Source: Pseudonocardia sp. T1-2H
Lineage (GTDB): Bacteria; Actinomycetota; Actinomycetes; Mycobacteriales; Pseudonocardiaceae
Reading direction: 5' to 3'
Length of the DNA stretch: 64,000 nt
Assembly (NCBI RefSeq): GCF_038039215.1
Contig: NZ_JBBPCL010000001.1
Span: 3,038,001 to 3,102,000 of the forward strand
Shown piece after piece: positions 16,842 through 26,853 of the stretch (position 1 is the stretch's first letter; each line of letters begins with the position of its first letter). Under the pieces are notes generated by a model. That model did not search any database, was not told the origin of the DNA, and was given only the letters and a program-made list of their open reading frames with translations. A program made the translations under genes and the position numbers.

Positions 16842-18755
16842 ATGAGTACGACCCACGAGGACCCGCCGGTGCCCGAGGGCGGCGTGCCCGACGAGCTCGT
16901 CCCGGACGAGCTCGTGCTGGCCGGCGAGTTCGACACCCCGAGCCGGGACGAGTGGACGGCCGCCGTCGACGGCGTCCTGCGCAAGTCCCGCCGGATCACC
17001 GACGACGCGCCGCTCGGCGCGGGTGTCGAGAAGCTGGCCTGGACCACGCCGGACGGCATCCGGGTGCAGCCGCTCTACGCCGCGGAGGACGTCGAGGGCC
17101 TGCCCGCGACGGGAGTGCCGGGCAGCGCCCCCTACGTCCGCGGGGACCTCGCCGCCGGGCACGTCCCCGGCGGCTGGGACGTCCGCCAGCAGCACGCCCT
17201 CGCCGACCCCGAGGCCGCGAAGCTCTCGATCATGGCGGACCTGGAGTGCGGGGTCAGCTCGATCTGGCTCGGCCTCGGCCCCAACGGCGCGCCCGTCTCG
17301 TCGCTGGCCGCGATCCTGGACGAGGTGCTGCTGGACCTCGCGCCGGTCGTGCTGGACGCCGGCCCGGAGGCCGAGGCCGCCGCCGAGGCGTTCCTGGCCC
17401 TCGCCGCGGACAAGGGCGTCGCCGGGGACGCGCTCCTCGGCACGCTCGGGCTGGACCCCATCGGCCTGCGCGCCCGCACCGGTTCCGGTGCGCCCGTCGA
17501 CTCGGTGGTCCCGCTGGCCACCCGGGTCGCGAAGGACTTCCCGCACGTCAAGGCCGTCGTCGTGGACGCCACCCCGGTGCACGAGGCCGGCGGGTCGGAC
17601 GCCCAGGAGCTCGGCTTCTCCCTCGCCGCCGGCGTCGCGTACCTGCGGGCCCTCACCGCGGACCTGGATGTACCCACCGCCGCCCGGCTGCTGGAGTTCC
17701 GCTACGCCGCCACCGGCGAGCAGTTCCCGACCATCGCCAAGCTCCGCGCCGCCCGCCGGTTGTGGAGCCGGGTCCTGGAGGCCTCCGGGGCGGACGGGCC
17801 GGGCCAGGCCCAGCACGCCGTCGTCTCGCCCACGATGCTCACCCGCCGGGACCCGTGGGTGAACATGTTGCGCGGCACGGTGTCGGGGTTCGCCGCGGGC
17901 GTCGGCGGCGCGGACGCCGTCACGGTCCCGCCGTTCGACTCGGCCCTCGGCCAGTCCGAGCCGTTCTCCCGCCGCGTCGCCCGCAACACCCAGACGCTGC
18001 TGATCGAGGAGTCCCACCTCGCCCGGGTCATCGACCCCGCGGGCGGCTCCTGGTACGTCGAGCACCTCACCGACGACCTCGCGCAGGCCGCGTGGGCGTT
18101 CTTCCAGGAGATCGAGGGCGCGGGCGGCGCGGTCGCCGCGCTGGACTCGGGCCTGGTCGCCGAGAAGGTGGCCGAGGTCCAGGCGATCCGGGAGAAGGGC
18201 GTCGCGACGCGGAAGACGCCGCTCACCGGCGTCAGCGAGTTCCCGGACCTGGACGAGAAGCCGGTCGAGCGCACCCCGCTCCCGGCCCCGGTCGAGCGGG
18301 GCGGGCTGCCGCTCTACCGCCCGGCCGAGGCGTACGAGGCCTACCGGGACCGCTCGGACGCGCTGCTGGCCGAGAAGGGCGAGCGCCCGCAGGCGTTCCT
18401 GGCCACGCTGGGCCCGCTCGCGGCGTACACCGCGCGGGCCGGGTTCGCCCGCAACCTGCTGCAGGCCGGGGGGATCGCGGGTCCGGAGGCCGGGCCCACC
18501 GAGTCCGCCGAGGACGTCGCGAAGGCGTTCGAGGGGTCGGGTACGCCGGTCGCGGTGATCTGCTCGACCGACAAGCTCTACGACGAGCGGGCGGAGGCCA
18601 CCGCGGCGGCCCTGCGCGAGGCGGGCGCGGCGTACGTGCTGCTCGCGGGCAGGCCGAAGGAGCCGGTCCCCGGCGTCGACGGCTACCTCTTCGCCGGCTG
18701 CGACGCCCTGGCCGTGATCGGTGACGTGTACGGCGCCCTGGAGGGAGAGAAATGA
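16842..18755 (+). CDS. mutA: Methylmalonyl-CoA mutase small subunit
   Basis: A 637-residue non-catalytic small subunit of the B12-dependent mutase that interconverts methylmalonyl-CoA and succinyl-CoA. The TIM-barrel half is conserved ([20 protein letters not shown], and later [14 protein letters not shown]). The C-terminal cobalamin-fold domain is degenerate and lacks the DxHxxG motif, as expected for MutA. The ATG at 16842 is chosen over a GTG 6 bases earlier because GAGGAG sits at the right distance. The stop overlaps the mutB ATG by 4 bases. No cobalamin riboswitch is visible upstream. Confidence 0.93.
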   Translation: MSTTHEDPPVPEGGVPDELVPDELVLAGEFDTPSRDEWTAAVDGVLRKSRRITDDAPLGAGVEKLAWTTPDGIRVQPLYAAEDVEGLPATGVPGSAPYVRGDLAAGHVPGGWDVRQQHALADPEAAKLSIMADLECGVSSIWLGLGPNGAPVSSLAAILDEVLLDLAPVVLDAGPEAEAAAEAFLALAADKGVAGDALLGTLGLDPIGLRARTGSGAPVDSVVPLATRVAKDFPHVKAVVVDATPVHEAGGSDAQELGFSLAAGVAYLRALTADLDVPTAARLLEFRYAATGEQFPTIAKLRAARRLWSRVLEASGADGPGQAQHAVVSPTMLTRRDPWVNMLRGTVSGFAAGVGGADAVTVPPFDSALGQSEPFSRRVARNTQTLLIEESHLARVIDPAGGSWYVEHLTDDLAQAAWAFFQEIEGAGGAVAALDSGLVAEKVAEVQAIREKGVATRKTPLTGVSEFPDLDEKPVERTPLPAPVERGGLPLYRPAEAYEAYRDRSDALLAEKGERPQAFLATLGPLAAYTARAGFARNLLQAGGIAGPEAGPTESAEDVAKAFEGSGTPVAVICSTDKLYDERAEATAAALREAGAAYVLLAGRPKEPVPGVDGYLFAGCDALAVIGDVYGALEGEK

Positions 18756-20946
18756 GCATTCCCGACTTCACCGGAGTCCCGCTGCTCGGCGACACCACGC
18801 CCGGCACGGACTGGTCCGCCGCCCTCGGCGGCGCGCAGCGTCCCGAGACCTGGCAGGCGCCCGAGGGCTTCGGGGTCAAGCCGCTCTACACGGCGTCGGA
18901 CCTCGAGGGCGTGGACTTCCTGCGCACCTACCCGGGCATCACGCCGTACCTGCGCGGGCCGTACCCGACCATGTACACCAGCCAGCCGTGGACGGTCCGG
19001 CAGTACGCCGGGTTCTCCACCGCGACGGAGTCGAACGCGTTCTACCGGCGCAACCTCGCGGCCGGGCAGAAGGGCCTGTCGATCGCGTTCGACCTGGCCA
19101 CCCACCGCGGCTACGACTCGGACCACCCGCGCGTCGCGGGGGACGTCGGCATGGCGGGCGTCGCGATCGACTCGATCTTCGACATGCGCCAGCTGTTCGA
19201 CGGCATCCCGCTGGACAAGATGTCCGTGTCGATGACCATGAACGGCGCCGTCCTGCCCGTGCTCGCGCTCTACATCGTCGCGGCGGAGGAGCAGGGGGTG
19301 AAGCCGGAGCAGCTCACGGGGACGATCCAGAACGACATCCTCAAGGAGTTCATGGTCCGCAACACCTACATCTACCCGCCCCAGCCGTCGATGCAGCTGA
19401 TCTCGGACATCTTCGGCTACACCAGCCGGAAGATGCCCAAGTTCAACTCGATCTCGATCTCCGGGTACCACATCCAGGAGGCCGGGGCGACGAACGACCT
19501 CGAGCTCGCCTACACCCTCGCGGACGGGGTCGAGTACCTGCGGGCGGGCATCGACGCGGGCATGGACGTGGACAGCTTCGCCCCGCGGCTGAGCTTCTTC
19601 TGGGCGATCGGCATGAACTTCTTCATGGAGGTCGCGAAGCTGCGGGCCGCGCGCCTGCTCTGGTCGAAGCTGGTGAACCAGTTCGAGCCGAAGAACCCGA
19701 AGTCGCTCTCCCTGCGGACGCACTCGCAGACCTCCGGCTGGTCGCTCACGGCCCAGGACGTCTACAACAACGTCGTCCGCACCTGCATCGAGGCGATGGC
19801 CGCGACCCAGGGGCACACACAGTCCCTGCACACCAACGCCCTGGACGAGGCCCTCGCGCTGCCCACGGACTTCTCCGCGCGGATCGCCCGCAACACCCAG
19901 CTGCTGCTGCAGCAGGAGTCCGGCACCACCAAGGTCATCGACCCGTGGGGTGGCAGCTACTACGTCGAGCGGCTCACCTACGACCTCGCGAAGCGGGCGT
20001 GGGCGCACATCACCGAGGTCGAGAAGGCCGGCGGGATGGCCGAGGCGATCGACGCGGGCATCCCGAAGCTCCGCGTCGAGGAGGCCGCGGCCCGCACCCA
20101 GGCGCGGATCGACTCGGGGCGCCAGCCGGTGATCGGCGTGAACAAGTACGTGGTCGACCAGGACGAGCAGATCGAGGTGCTCAAGGTCGACAACAAGAAC
20201 GTGCGCCGCGAGCAGATCGAGAAGCTGGAGCGGCTGCGCCGGGAGCGGGACTCCCGCGAGGTGGACCGGGCGCTGGAGAAGCTCACCAACGCCGCCGCGG
20301 CGATCGCCGAGGGCGGCCGGCGGGACTTCGACCAGAACGTGCTGGGCCTGGCCGTCGACGCCGCCCGGGCGATGGCCACCGTGGGCGAGATCTCGGACGC
20401 GCTGGAGAAGGTGTTCGGGCGGCACTCCGGCCAGATCAGGATCATCTCCGGCGTGTACTCCGAGGAGGCCGGCAGCAACCCGGCCATCACCCGTGCCCGT
20501 GAGCTCGTCGCCGAGTTCGCCGAGGAGGAGGGCCGCCAGCCGCGGATCCTCGTCGCGAAGATGGGCCAGGACGGTCACGACCGCGGCCAGAAGGTCATCG
20601 CGACGGCGTTCGCGGACCTCGGCTTCGACGTGGACGTGGGCCCGCTGTTCCAGACCCCGGCCGAGGTGGCGCGGCAGGCCGTCGAGGCGGACGTGCACGT
20701 GGTCGGGGCGAGCCCCTCGCGGCCGGGCACCTGACGCTGGTCCCGGAGCTGCGCGAGGAGCTGGCCAAGCTCGACCGGGGCGACATCATGGTCGTCGTCG
20801 GCGGCGTCATCCCGCCCGCGGACGTGCCCGAGCTGCTGGAGATGGGCGCGGCGGCGGTGTTCCCGCCCGGCACGGTCATCGCCGAGGCGGCGGTGGACCT
20901 GCTCGGGAAGCTGACCGCGGCCCTGCACGTGGAGTCCGACGACTGA
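18752..20946 (+). pseudogene. mutB: Methylmalonyl-CoA mutase large subunit, frameshifted as sequenced
   Basis: The catalytic subunit, about 731 residues. The barrel includes [19 protein letters not shown], and the B12 domain has [15 protein letters not shown] with the cobalt-ligating His (DGHDRG). At 20711-20716 the sequence AGCCCCTCG breaks the frame and a stop follows at 20734. Adding one base, most simply a T giving GAGCTCCCTC, restores [19 protein letters not shown] and the natural end at 20946. The 2195-nt span is 3n+2, as expected for one lost base. The downstream part keeps full coding quality, so a consensus error is more likely than inactivation. The meaB start overlaps its stop. Confidence 0.92.
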
Positions 20947-21929
20947 TGGCACGCCAGCCGGACGTCCCGGCGCTGGCCAAGGGGGTCCTCGACGGCTCCC
21001 GGCCGGTGCTCGCGCGGGCGATCACGCTCGTCGAGTCGAACCGGCCGGACCACCGGCAGGCGGCCCAGCAGCTCCTCCTGGAGCTGCAGCCGCACGCCGG
21101 TGGGGCCACCCGGGTCGGCATCAGCGGGGTGCCGGGGGTCGGGAAGTCGACGTTCATCGAGGCCCTGGGCACCCGGCTCACCGGCGCGGGCCACAAGGTC
21201 GCGGTCCTGGCCGTCGACCCGTCGTCGACCCGGACCAAGGGCTCGATCCTCGGGGACAAGACGCGCATGGCGGCGCTCGCCACGCACGACAACGCGTTCA
21301 TCCGGCCGTCGCCGAGCGCCGGGACGCTGGGCGGGGTCGCCCGGCGCACCCGGGAGACGATGGTCCTGATGGAGGCGGCGGGCTACGACGTCGTGCTGGT
21401 CGAGACGGTCGGCGTCGGGCAGTCCGAGGTCACCGTCGCCGGGATGGTGGACACGTTCCTGTTCCTGACCATTGCCCGCACCGGGGACCAGCTGCAGGGG
21501 ATCAAGAAGGGCATCCTCGAGCTCGCGGACGTCGTCGCGGTGAACAAGGCGGACGGCCCGCACGAGAAGGACGCGAAGGCCGCCGCCCGGGACCTCGCCG
21601 GGGCGCTGCGGATGATGACGCCGCTGACGGACGCGTGGCGGGCGCCGGTGCTGGCCTGCAGCGCGCAGACCGGGACGGGGCTCGACGAGGTCTGGGAGAA
21701 GGTCCTGGCCCACCGCGCCGCGCTGGACGAGGCGGGGGAGCTGGCCACCCGGCGCGCGGACCAGCAGGTCGAGTGGATGTGGGCGATGGTCCGGGACCAG
21801 CTGATGGACCGGCTGACCACGGACCCGGGCGTCAAGGGCAGGCTCCCGAAGCTGACGAAGGACGTGCGTGCGGGGGAGCTGACGCCCACGCTGGCGGCGC
21901 AGGAGATCCTGGACCTGCTCGGGATGTGA
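20946..21929 (+). CDS. meaB: Methylmalonyl-CoA mutase-associated GTPase MeaB
   Basis: A 327-residue G3E-family GTPase chaperone that gates cofactor loading and protects the mutase from inactivation. P-loop GVPGVGKST is near residue 60, switch region VETVGVGQSE near 157, and NKAD provides guanine specificity. The ATG shares a base with the mutB stop (TGATG), so it is translationally coupled to mutB. Length and motifs fit MeaB/ArgK. Confidence 0.95.
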   Translation: MARQPDVPALAKGVLDGSRPVLARAITLVESNRPDHRQAAQQLLLELQPHAGGATRVGISGVPGVGKSTFIEALGTRLTGAGHKVAVLAVDPSSTRTKGSILGDKTRMAALATHDNAFIRPSPSAGTLGGVARRTRETMVLMEAAGYDVVLVETVGVGQSEVTVAGMVDTFLFLTIARTGDQLQGIKKGILELADVVAVNKADGPHEKDAKAAARDLAGALRMMTPLTDAWRAPVLACSAQTGTGLDEVWEKVLAHRAALDEAGELATRRADQQVEWMWAMVRDQLMDRLTTDPGVKGRLPKLTKDVRAGELTPTLAAQEILDLLGM

Positions 21930-21946
21930 GCGGGCCTCACCCGCTC
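21928..21946. terminator. Hairpin between convergent meaB and the small gene on the minus strand
   Basis: GAGCGGG (21928-21934) pairs perfectly with CCCGCTC (21940-21946) around a 5-nt loop. It overlaps the meaB stop and the last codons of the convergent gene, and could serve both directions. Confidence 0.45.
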
Positions 21947-22326
21947 TCGGGCGGGCGGGTGCCGGTGCCCTTGGGCCGGCCGCCGCGGCGCATGTCACCG
22001 GTGGTGGTGCGGCGCCCCGGGTCCAGCAGGCGCTTCCACTTGGCCTGGGCGGCCTGCCGGCTGGAGAGCTGGGCCTGCACCGCGTCGGCCACCTTCGCCC
22101 AGGTCATCCCGTCGCTGCGCAGCTTCCGGATGAGCCCGCGCTCGTAGTAGTCCGCCTGCCGGCGCATCTCCTGCACCAGGGCGTACCAGGCCGCGGCCGC
22201 GTCGTTGGTCAGGGCGCCCTCCTTGCTGCGCTCGGCGAGGAAGGCGAGCTGGGCGGTCAGCGAGCGGTCCCGGGTGACGGAGGGGTCGACGCGTTCGATC
22301 CAGCGCTGGGCCTCTTCGTAGTTCAT
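21937..22326 (-). CDS. Small helical protein with a possible helix-turn-helix, unknown function
   Basis: A 129-residue protein, mostly helical, with a Gly/Arg-rich basic tail. The middle GLIRKLRSDGMTWAKVADAV reads like a helix-turn-helix, and the tail (RRTTTGDMRRGGRPKGTG) could bind nucleic acid. I do not recognise a named family. Its ATG is followed upstream by an unusually AT-rich stretch with a direct repeat, consistent with autoregulation. Confidence 0.55.
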   Translation of the reverse strand: MNYEEAQRWIERVDPSVTRDRSLTAQLAFLAERSKEGALTNDAAAAWYALVQEMRRQADYYERGLIRKLRSDGMTWAKVADAVQAQLSSRQAAQAKWKRLLDPGRRTTTGDMRRGGRPKGTGTRPPESG

Positions 22327-22330
22327 ATGT

Positions 22331-22344
22331 CATTGATACATTGA
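22331..22344. promoter_or_regulatory. Direct repeat CATTGA-TA-CATTGA upstream of the small HTH-like gene
   Basis: Two copies of CATTGA separated by two bases lie 5-18 bases upstream of the minus-strand ATG at 22326, in a locally AT-rich patch (ATATGTCATTGATACATTGA) that stands out in this high-GC window. It could be the -10 region and/or an operator for the adjacent gene. Confidence 0.35.
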
Positions 22345-22668
22345 CGCCGGCGGATCGTCCACCTTTCCTTGACCCACCGCAACGACGGCCCCCGCCGACG
22401 AACCGAACCCGGGCCGGACCGAGGGGACAGCCGGCCGCCGCCGCGGCGCGCTGGGGGCAGCACGCGACAGACCCGGCCCCGACGCGCATGCTGTATCCGT
22501 GACGGGCCCGGGGGAGACGGCCGGCGGATCAGCACCGGGGGTGCCACCGCCGAGAGCCCCACGCGCCCGGACGTCACGTGCCCGGACGTCCCCGCACCGC
22601 CCGGGCCGGGCGACGGGCTCCTCCCCGGCGGCGAGCACGGGCCGCACACCCGCAGCGCGGACGTCGCG

Positions 22669-23646
22669 GTGGCCCGGCCGGAGGAGCCGGTCCCCGCCGC
22701 GGACCCCACCGCGAAGCTGACCGCCGCGGGGGAGCCCCGGCCGCGCGGCGCGCGCGGGGCCTGGCTGGCGATCAAGCGCACGGTCGTCCGCGCCTGGGAC
22801 GACAACATCTTCAGCGAGGCGGCCGCCGCGGCGTTCTGGCAGACGCTGTCGCTGCCGCCGCTGCTGCTCGGCCTCCTGGGCAGCCTCGGCTACATCGGCA
22901 CGTGGTTCGGCCCGGACACCCTGACGGCCGTGCAGGAGGAGATCGTCCGGGCCTCCGGCAACGTGTTCAGCCGCAACGCCGTCGACGAGATCATCGCCCC
23001 GACCGTCGCGAGCATCCTGACCACCGGGCGCAGCGAGCTGGTGTCCCTCGGCTTCGTGATCTCGCTCTGGTCCGGCTCGTCGGCCATTTCCTCGTTCGTG
23101 GACGCGATCACCCGGGCCCACGGCCAGTACGGCATCCGGAACCCGGTCTGGCAGCGCATCCTCGCGCTGCTGATGTACCTGGTGGGGCTGGTCGCGGGGA
23201 TCATCGCCCTGCCCCTGCTGGCGCTGGGCCCGGACCGGCTGCCGGGCCTGCTGCCGAGCTCCTGGCGGGACCCGGCCGTGACGCTCATCGGCTGGCTCTA
23301 CTACCCGGGCCTGGGCCTGCTCCTGATGCTCGCCCTGACGACGCTCTACCGGCTCGCCCTGCCCGCGAAACCGCCCTGGTACCGGGGTATTCCCGGGGCG
23401 CTGCTCGCCGCCGTCGTGTTCCTGGTGGGGGTGACCGGGCTGCGCGTCTACATCAGCTGGCTGACCACCACGGGCTACACCTACGGCGCCCTCGCCGCCC
23501 CCATCGCGTTCCTGCTCGCGGCCTTCTTCATCGGGCTGGCGATCGTGCTCGGCGCCCACTTCAACGCGGCGATCCAGCACTACTGGCCCAAGCCCATGAA
23601 GGACCGCCGCGGTACGGTCGAGCAGCGCGGAGCAACCCGGCACTGA
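22669..23646 (+). CDS. YihY/virulence factor BrkB family membrane protein
   Basis: The conserved core (WDDNIFSEAAAAAFWQTLSL onward) has six hydrophobic helices typical of the YihY/BrkB family, and the tail is short and basic. The family's function is unsettled. The in-frame GTG at 22669 is a conservative start, but the same frame keeps coding bias back to about 22510 without a start codon. A GTG at 22499 in the next frame, followed by a G5 run at 22510-22514, would give a 382-residue protein if one G were missing there. The stretch 22345-22668 therefore holds the promoter and a probable N-terminal extension. Confidence 0.75.
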   Translation: MARPEEPVPAADPTAKLTAAGEPRPRGARGAWLAIKRTVVRAWDDNIFSEAAAAAFWQTLSLPPLLLGLLGSLGYIGTWFGPDTLTAVQEEIVRASGNVFSRNAVDEIIAPTVASILTTGRSELVSLGFVISLWSGSSAISSFVDAITRAHGQYGIRNPVWQRILALLMYLVGLVAGIIALPLLALGPDRLPGLLPSSWRDPAVTLIGWLYYPGLGLLLMLALTTLYRLALPAKPPWYRGIPGALLAAVVFLVGVTGLRVYISWLTTTGYTYGALAAPIAFLLAAFFIGLAIVLGAHFNAAIQHYWPKPMKDRRGTVEQRGATRH

Positions 23647-23696
23647 TCACGGCGCGTCGCCGCGGCAGGGCGCCGTGCCACCCGTACGGTCACGGA

Positions 23697-24503
23697 GTGC
23701 TCGGGGTCAGTCACGCCACGTCGGGAGCGGCCCTCGGGCTCGCGGTAGCGGGCTTCGCGCCCACCCTCGTCGGGTTGGCCCCGACCGCCGGGACGGTGCT
23801 CACCTTCGCCGGCGTCTCCGCCGGCGCCGCGCTGCTCCCGGACCTCGACCACCCCAGCTCGACGGCCACGCGCCGCTTCTCCTGGGCGTCCTGGCTCGCG
23901 TCGAAGGCCGTCCGGCCGCTGTCCGGGCTGGTGTTCGACCTGACCCGCGGCCGCCGGGACACCGGGAAGGGCACCCACCGCGGGCTGACGCACACCGCGG
24001 CGGGGGCGGTGTTCCTCGGCCTGGCGGTCAACCTGGCCTCCGCGCAGTGGGGGACGCCGGTCGTGCTCGGCACGCTGTTCGTGTGCCTGGCGCTGGCGAT
24101 CAAGGGCCTCGACCACCTGGTCCCCGGGCCGCCGTCGCTGGTGATCGCGGCCGGGCTGACCTGGGCGGTGCAGGAGCAGGTGCCCGGCGGGACGGCCGGG
24201 ACCGTGGGTTGGCTGGGCGCGGCCGTCGCGCTCGGGATGGTGGTGCACTCCCTCGGCGACGCGGTCACCTCCTCCGGCGCGCCGCTGCTCTGGCCGGTGC
24301 CCATCCGCGGGCGCCTCTGGTACCCGATCGGCAGCCCGCGGCCGATGCGGTTCCGGGCGGGCGGGAAGGTGGAGATGCTGCTCGTCGCGCCGCTGCTGAC
24401 GATCGGGACCCTCGCGCTCGCCGTGTACGTGGTGCCCGGCGCCCTGGAGCTCGCGCTCAGCGTGCGGGACCAGGCCGTGCGGCTGCTGCCCCGGACCGGG
24501 TGA
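23697..24503 (+). CDS. Metal-dependent hydrolase/inner-membrane protein, YdjM (DUF457) family
   Basis: A 268-residue protein with several hydrophobic helices and the family's His/Asp motifs: LLPDLDHPSS, GTHRGLTHTAAG and VHSLGDAVT. These residues align with the putative metal site of YdjM/DUF457 proteins. In E. coli YdjM is LexA-regulated and cell-envelope associated; the role here is unknown. The GTG at 23697 follows the YihY-like gene by 50 bases. Confidence 0.75.
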   Translation: MLGVSHATSGAALGLAVAGFAPTLVGLAPTAGTVLTFAGVSAGAALLPDLDHPSSTATRRFSWASWLASKAVRPLSGLVFDLTRGRRDTGKGTHRGLTHTAAGAVFLGLAVNLASAQWGTPVVLGTLFVCLALAIKGLDHLVPGPPSLVIAAGLTWAVQEQVPGGTAGTVGWLGAAVALGMVVHSLGDAVTSSGAPLLWPVPIRGRLWYPIGSPRPMRFRAGGKVEMLLVAPLLTIGTLALAVYVVPGALELALSVRDQAVRLLPRTG

Positions 24504-24513
24504 GAATGATCGG

Positions 24514-25359
24514 GTGACTCGTGAACTGCCGGCCCGTCCGGTGATCGGGATCCTGCACCCGGGGGCGATGGGCGCGTCCCTGGGCTCCGCGCTCAAGGGC
24601 CGGGCCGGCGCGGTGATCTGGGCGGCCGCGGGGCGGACCCGGGCCACGTCCAAGCGCGCGGAGCTGGCGGACCTCGTCGGGGTCCCGGACCTCGCGGAGC
24701 TGGCGCGGCGGTCGGACGTGATCATCTCCATCTGCCCGCCGCACGCCGCGCGGGACGTCGCCGAGCAGATCGCCGCCGCCGTCGAGGGGCGGGAGCGGCG
24801 GCCGCTGGTCGTCGACGCCAACGCCGTCTCGCCCGGCACCGTCGCCGGCATCGGTGCGCTCCTCGGGGCCGAGGACGTCGTGGACGGCGCGGTGATCGGC
24901 CCGCCGGCCTGGGAGAAGGGCCGCACCGTGCTGTGGCTCTCCGGCGCCCACGCGGGCGTGATCGCCGACCTGTTCGCCGGCACCCCGTTCGACGCGCGGG
25001 TGCTGGGCCCGGAGCTGGGCACGGCGAGCGCGCTGAAGGCCTGCTTCGCGCTGCAGAGCAAGGCGCTGCCCGCGATCTGGCTGGAACTCGACGAGGCGGC
25101 GCGCACCTTCGGGGTCGACGCGGAGCTGCGCGCCGAGCTGGCCCGGACGGGCGTGGACTACCCGCGGGCCCTCGGCGCCGTCGCGGGCGTCGCGGCGGAG
25201 AAGGGCTGGCGGTGGGTGCGGGAGATGGAGCAGGCCGCGGACGCGTTCGCCGCGATCGGCCTGCCGGACGGCTTCAACCGCGCCGCGGCGGAGATGTACC
25301 GCCGCCGCGCGGCGCGTCCGGATGTCGCAGGACCCGACGCCGCGGGACCCGACGCCTGA
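24514..25359 (+). CDS. NAD(P)-dependent oxidoreductase, 6-phosphogluconate dehydrogenase-like with DUF1932
   Basis: A 281-residue protein. An N-terminal Rossmann domain has GILHPGAMGASLG in place of the usual GxGxMG, and SICPPHAARDVA as the strand-loop around the cofactor. The C-terminal all-helical domain (from about residue 170) has LKACFALQSKALPAIWLELD, typical of DUF1932 proteins. The substrate is unknown. Its stop overlaps a strong terminator hairpin. The last dozen residues (VAGPDAAGPDA) are a short repeat. Confidence 0.8.
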   Translation: MTRELPARPVIGILHPGAMGASLGSALKGRAGAVIWAAAGRTRATSKRAELADLVGVPDLAELARRSDVIISICPPHAARDVAEQIAAAVEGRERRPLVVDANAVSPGTVAGIGALLGAEDVVDGAVIGPPAWEKGRTVLWLSGAHAGVIADLFAGTPFDARVLGPELGTASALKACFALQSKALPAIWLELDEAARTFGVDAELRAELARTGVDYPRALGAVAGVAAEKGWRWVREMEQAADAFAAIGLPDGFNRAAAEMYRRRAARPDVAGPDAAGPDA

Positions 25360-25396
25360 GTGGCTCGAGCAGCGTCAGGTGGTGCTCGAGCCACTC
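25358..25396. terminator. Bidirectional terminator hairpin
   Basis: A perfect 14-bp inverted repeat: GAGTGGCTCGAGCA at 25358-25371 and its complement at 25383-25396, with an 11-nt loop. It begins inside the stop codon of the 6PGDH-like gene and lies 25 bases before the end of the convergent flavoreductase gene, so it can terminate both. Confidence 0.75.
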
Positions 25397-25420
25397 GAGC
25401 GTCAGGCCGGTCAGGGTCCC

Positions 25421-26113
25421 TCAGGTCGGGCCGAAGCGCTCCACCCGGATCCGGTCGGTCCCCACCCCGAGCTCGATCAGCAGGTCCGTGGCGGTGTCGC
25501 AGAACCCGGGGGTCCCGCAGACGAAGACGGTCCGCGGCGCGCCGTCGAGCAGCGGCTTCAGGTCCTCCGCCGAGAGCCGGGCGGGCGGCCGCGGATCCCC
25601 GGGCGGCGCCTGCCTCGTGTAGACGACGGTCGTCTCCGGCCCCACCAGCTCGTCCGCGTAGTACAGGTCCGCCGGCCGGCGCGCGGAGACGATCAGCTTC
25701 AGCCGCTCCGGATGACCGATCGCCCTCGCGTGCCGCAGCATCGACATGAGCGGCACGACGCCCGACCCGCCGGCGACGCCCAGCGCGGGCGTGTCCCCGG
25801 CCCACGCGAAGAAGCCCCCGATCGGGCCGCGGACCTCCAGGGTGTCCCCGGGCTCGACGACCTCGTGCAGGAACCCGGACACCTCGCCCTCCGGGAACAG
25901 CTCCACCGTCAGGTCGATCTCGTCCCCACCCGGCGTCGACGCCACCGAGTACGAGCGCTGTGCCCGGTAGCCGTCCGGCGCCGTCAGCCGGACCACGTAG
26001 TACTGCCCGGCCAGGTGCGTCATCGGGGTCGTGAGGCGGAGCCGGAAGGTCTTGGCGTTCGGGGTCTCGCGCCGCACGTCGAGCACGGTCGCGTCCTGCC
26101 ACGGACTCGTCAC
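25421..26113 (-). CDS. FAD/NAD(P)-binding oxidoreductase (ferredoxin-NADP reductase type)
   Basis: A 230-residue reductase: FAD domain with RAQRSYSVAS (the RxYS motif), NAD(P) domain with GVAGGSGVVPLMSMLRHA and the C-terminal FVCGTPGFCDTATDLL. There is no iron-sulfur domain. Its GTG start lies 1 base after the stop of the sulfite-oxidase-like gene, so the two are cotranscribed. The reductase probably passes electrons between NAD(P) and the molybdenum protein. Confidence 0.88.
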   Translation of the reverse strand: MTSPWQDATVLDVRRETPNAKTFRLRLTTPMTHLAGQYYVVRLTAPDGYRAQRSYSVASTPGGDEIDLTVELFPEGEVSGFLHEVVEPGDTLEVRGPIGGFFAWAGDTPALGVAGGSGVVPLMSMLRHARAIGHPERLKLIVSARRPADLYYADELVGPETTVVYTRQAPPGDPRPPARLSAEDLKPLLDGAPRTVFVCGTPGFCDTATDLLIELGVGTDRIRVERFGPT

Positions 26114-26114
26114 G

Positions 26115-26720
26115 TCAGTCCCCCTGGTAGCGCTGCTCGAGCCAGGGGTCGCCGCGGTCGTGGTAGCCGTTGCGCTCCCAGAAGCCCTGCTCGTCGTGGC
26201 TCATCAGGCGCAGCCCGGAGACCCATTTCGTGCTCTTCCAGAAGTACAGGTGGGGCACCAGCATCCGCACCGGGCCGCCGTGGATCTCCGGCAACGGCGC
26301 GCCGTCCGCCTCCCACACGATCCACGCCTTGCCGCCGGTGATGTCCTCGATCGACAGGTTGGTCGTGTAGCCCGTGCTCGACGACGCCATCGCGAACCGC
26401 GCGCCCTCCTGCGGCTGCGCGATCTCCAGCAGAGTGTCCAGCGAGACGCCGTCGAAGGTCATGCCGAACTTGGACCACGTCGTCACGCAGTGGATGTCGC
26501 CCTCGTACCGGGAGCGGGGGAGCGCGTGCACCTCGTCCCACGTCCAGGTGGTCGGGTTGTCCACCAGGCCCTCGATGCCGAACGTCCAGCGCGCCGGGTC
26601 GATCCTCGGCGTCGCCTCGACGTGCAGGACCGGCCACTCGTCCTTCGCGTCGTACTGTCCCGGGGGCAGCCGCTCGTCCCGATCGCGTCGCCTGCCCGTG
26701 AACCCGCGGGTGATCGCCAT
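26115..26720 (-). CDS. Sulfite oxidase-like molybdopterin oxidoreductase
   Basis: A 201-residue molybdopterin-binding domain (SUOX/MsrP fold) without haem or dimerisation domains. The Mo-ligating Cys is in DIHCVTTWSKFG, and WTWDEVHALP and GGPVRMLVPHLYFWKSTKW are family hallmarks. There is no Tat signal, so a cytoplasmic enzyme. The ATG at 26720 is used; the frame is open upstream but lacks coding bias. It is paired with the FAD reductase downstream. The substrate could be sulfite or a sulfoxide or N-oxide. Confidence 0.88.
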   Translation of the reverse strand: MAITRGFTGRRRDRDERLPPGQYDAKDEWPVLHVEATPRIDPARWTFGIEGLVDNPTTWTWDEVHALPRSRYEGDIHCVTTWSKFGMTFDGVSLDTLLEIAQPQEGARFAMASSSTGYTTNLSIEDITGGKAWIVWEADGAPLPEIHGGPVRMLVPHLYFWKSTKWVSGLRLMSHDEQGFWERNGYHDRGDPWLEQRYQGD

Positions 26721-26853
26721 GGGTTTCTCGTCCCTTCCGCCGACGTACCCCCGACACAGCGCCGGGAGGGAGCATGGCATTCCGCCGCCCCGGACGGGGC
26801 ATCGTGACGGGACGGGTGGTGCGGGAGCGGGCCCGGCGATCTAGCGTCGGGGT

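Noticed and set aside
20711-20734. Programmed ribosomal frameshifting in mutB, cydC and the other broken genes
   Set aside because: Both +1 and -1 cases occur, in unrelated genes not known to use frameshifting, without slippery heptamers or downstream pseudoknots; sequencing error or mutation is simpler.
22499-22720. Separate small Arg/Ser/Pro-rich protein starting at GTG 22499
   Set aside because: Third-position bias belongs to the YihY-like frame across this stretch, so the GTG is more likely the YihY start before a missing G at 22510-22514.
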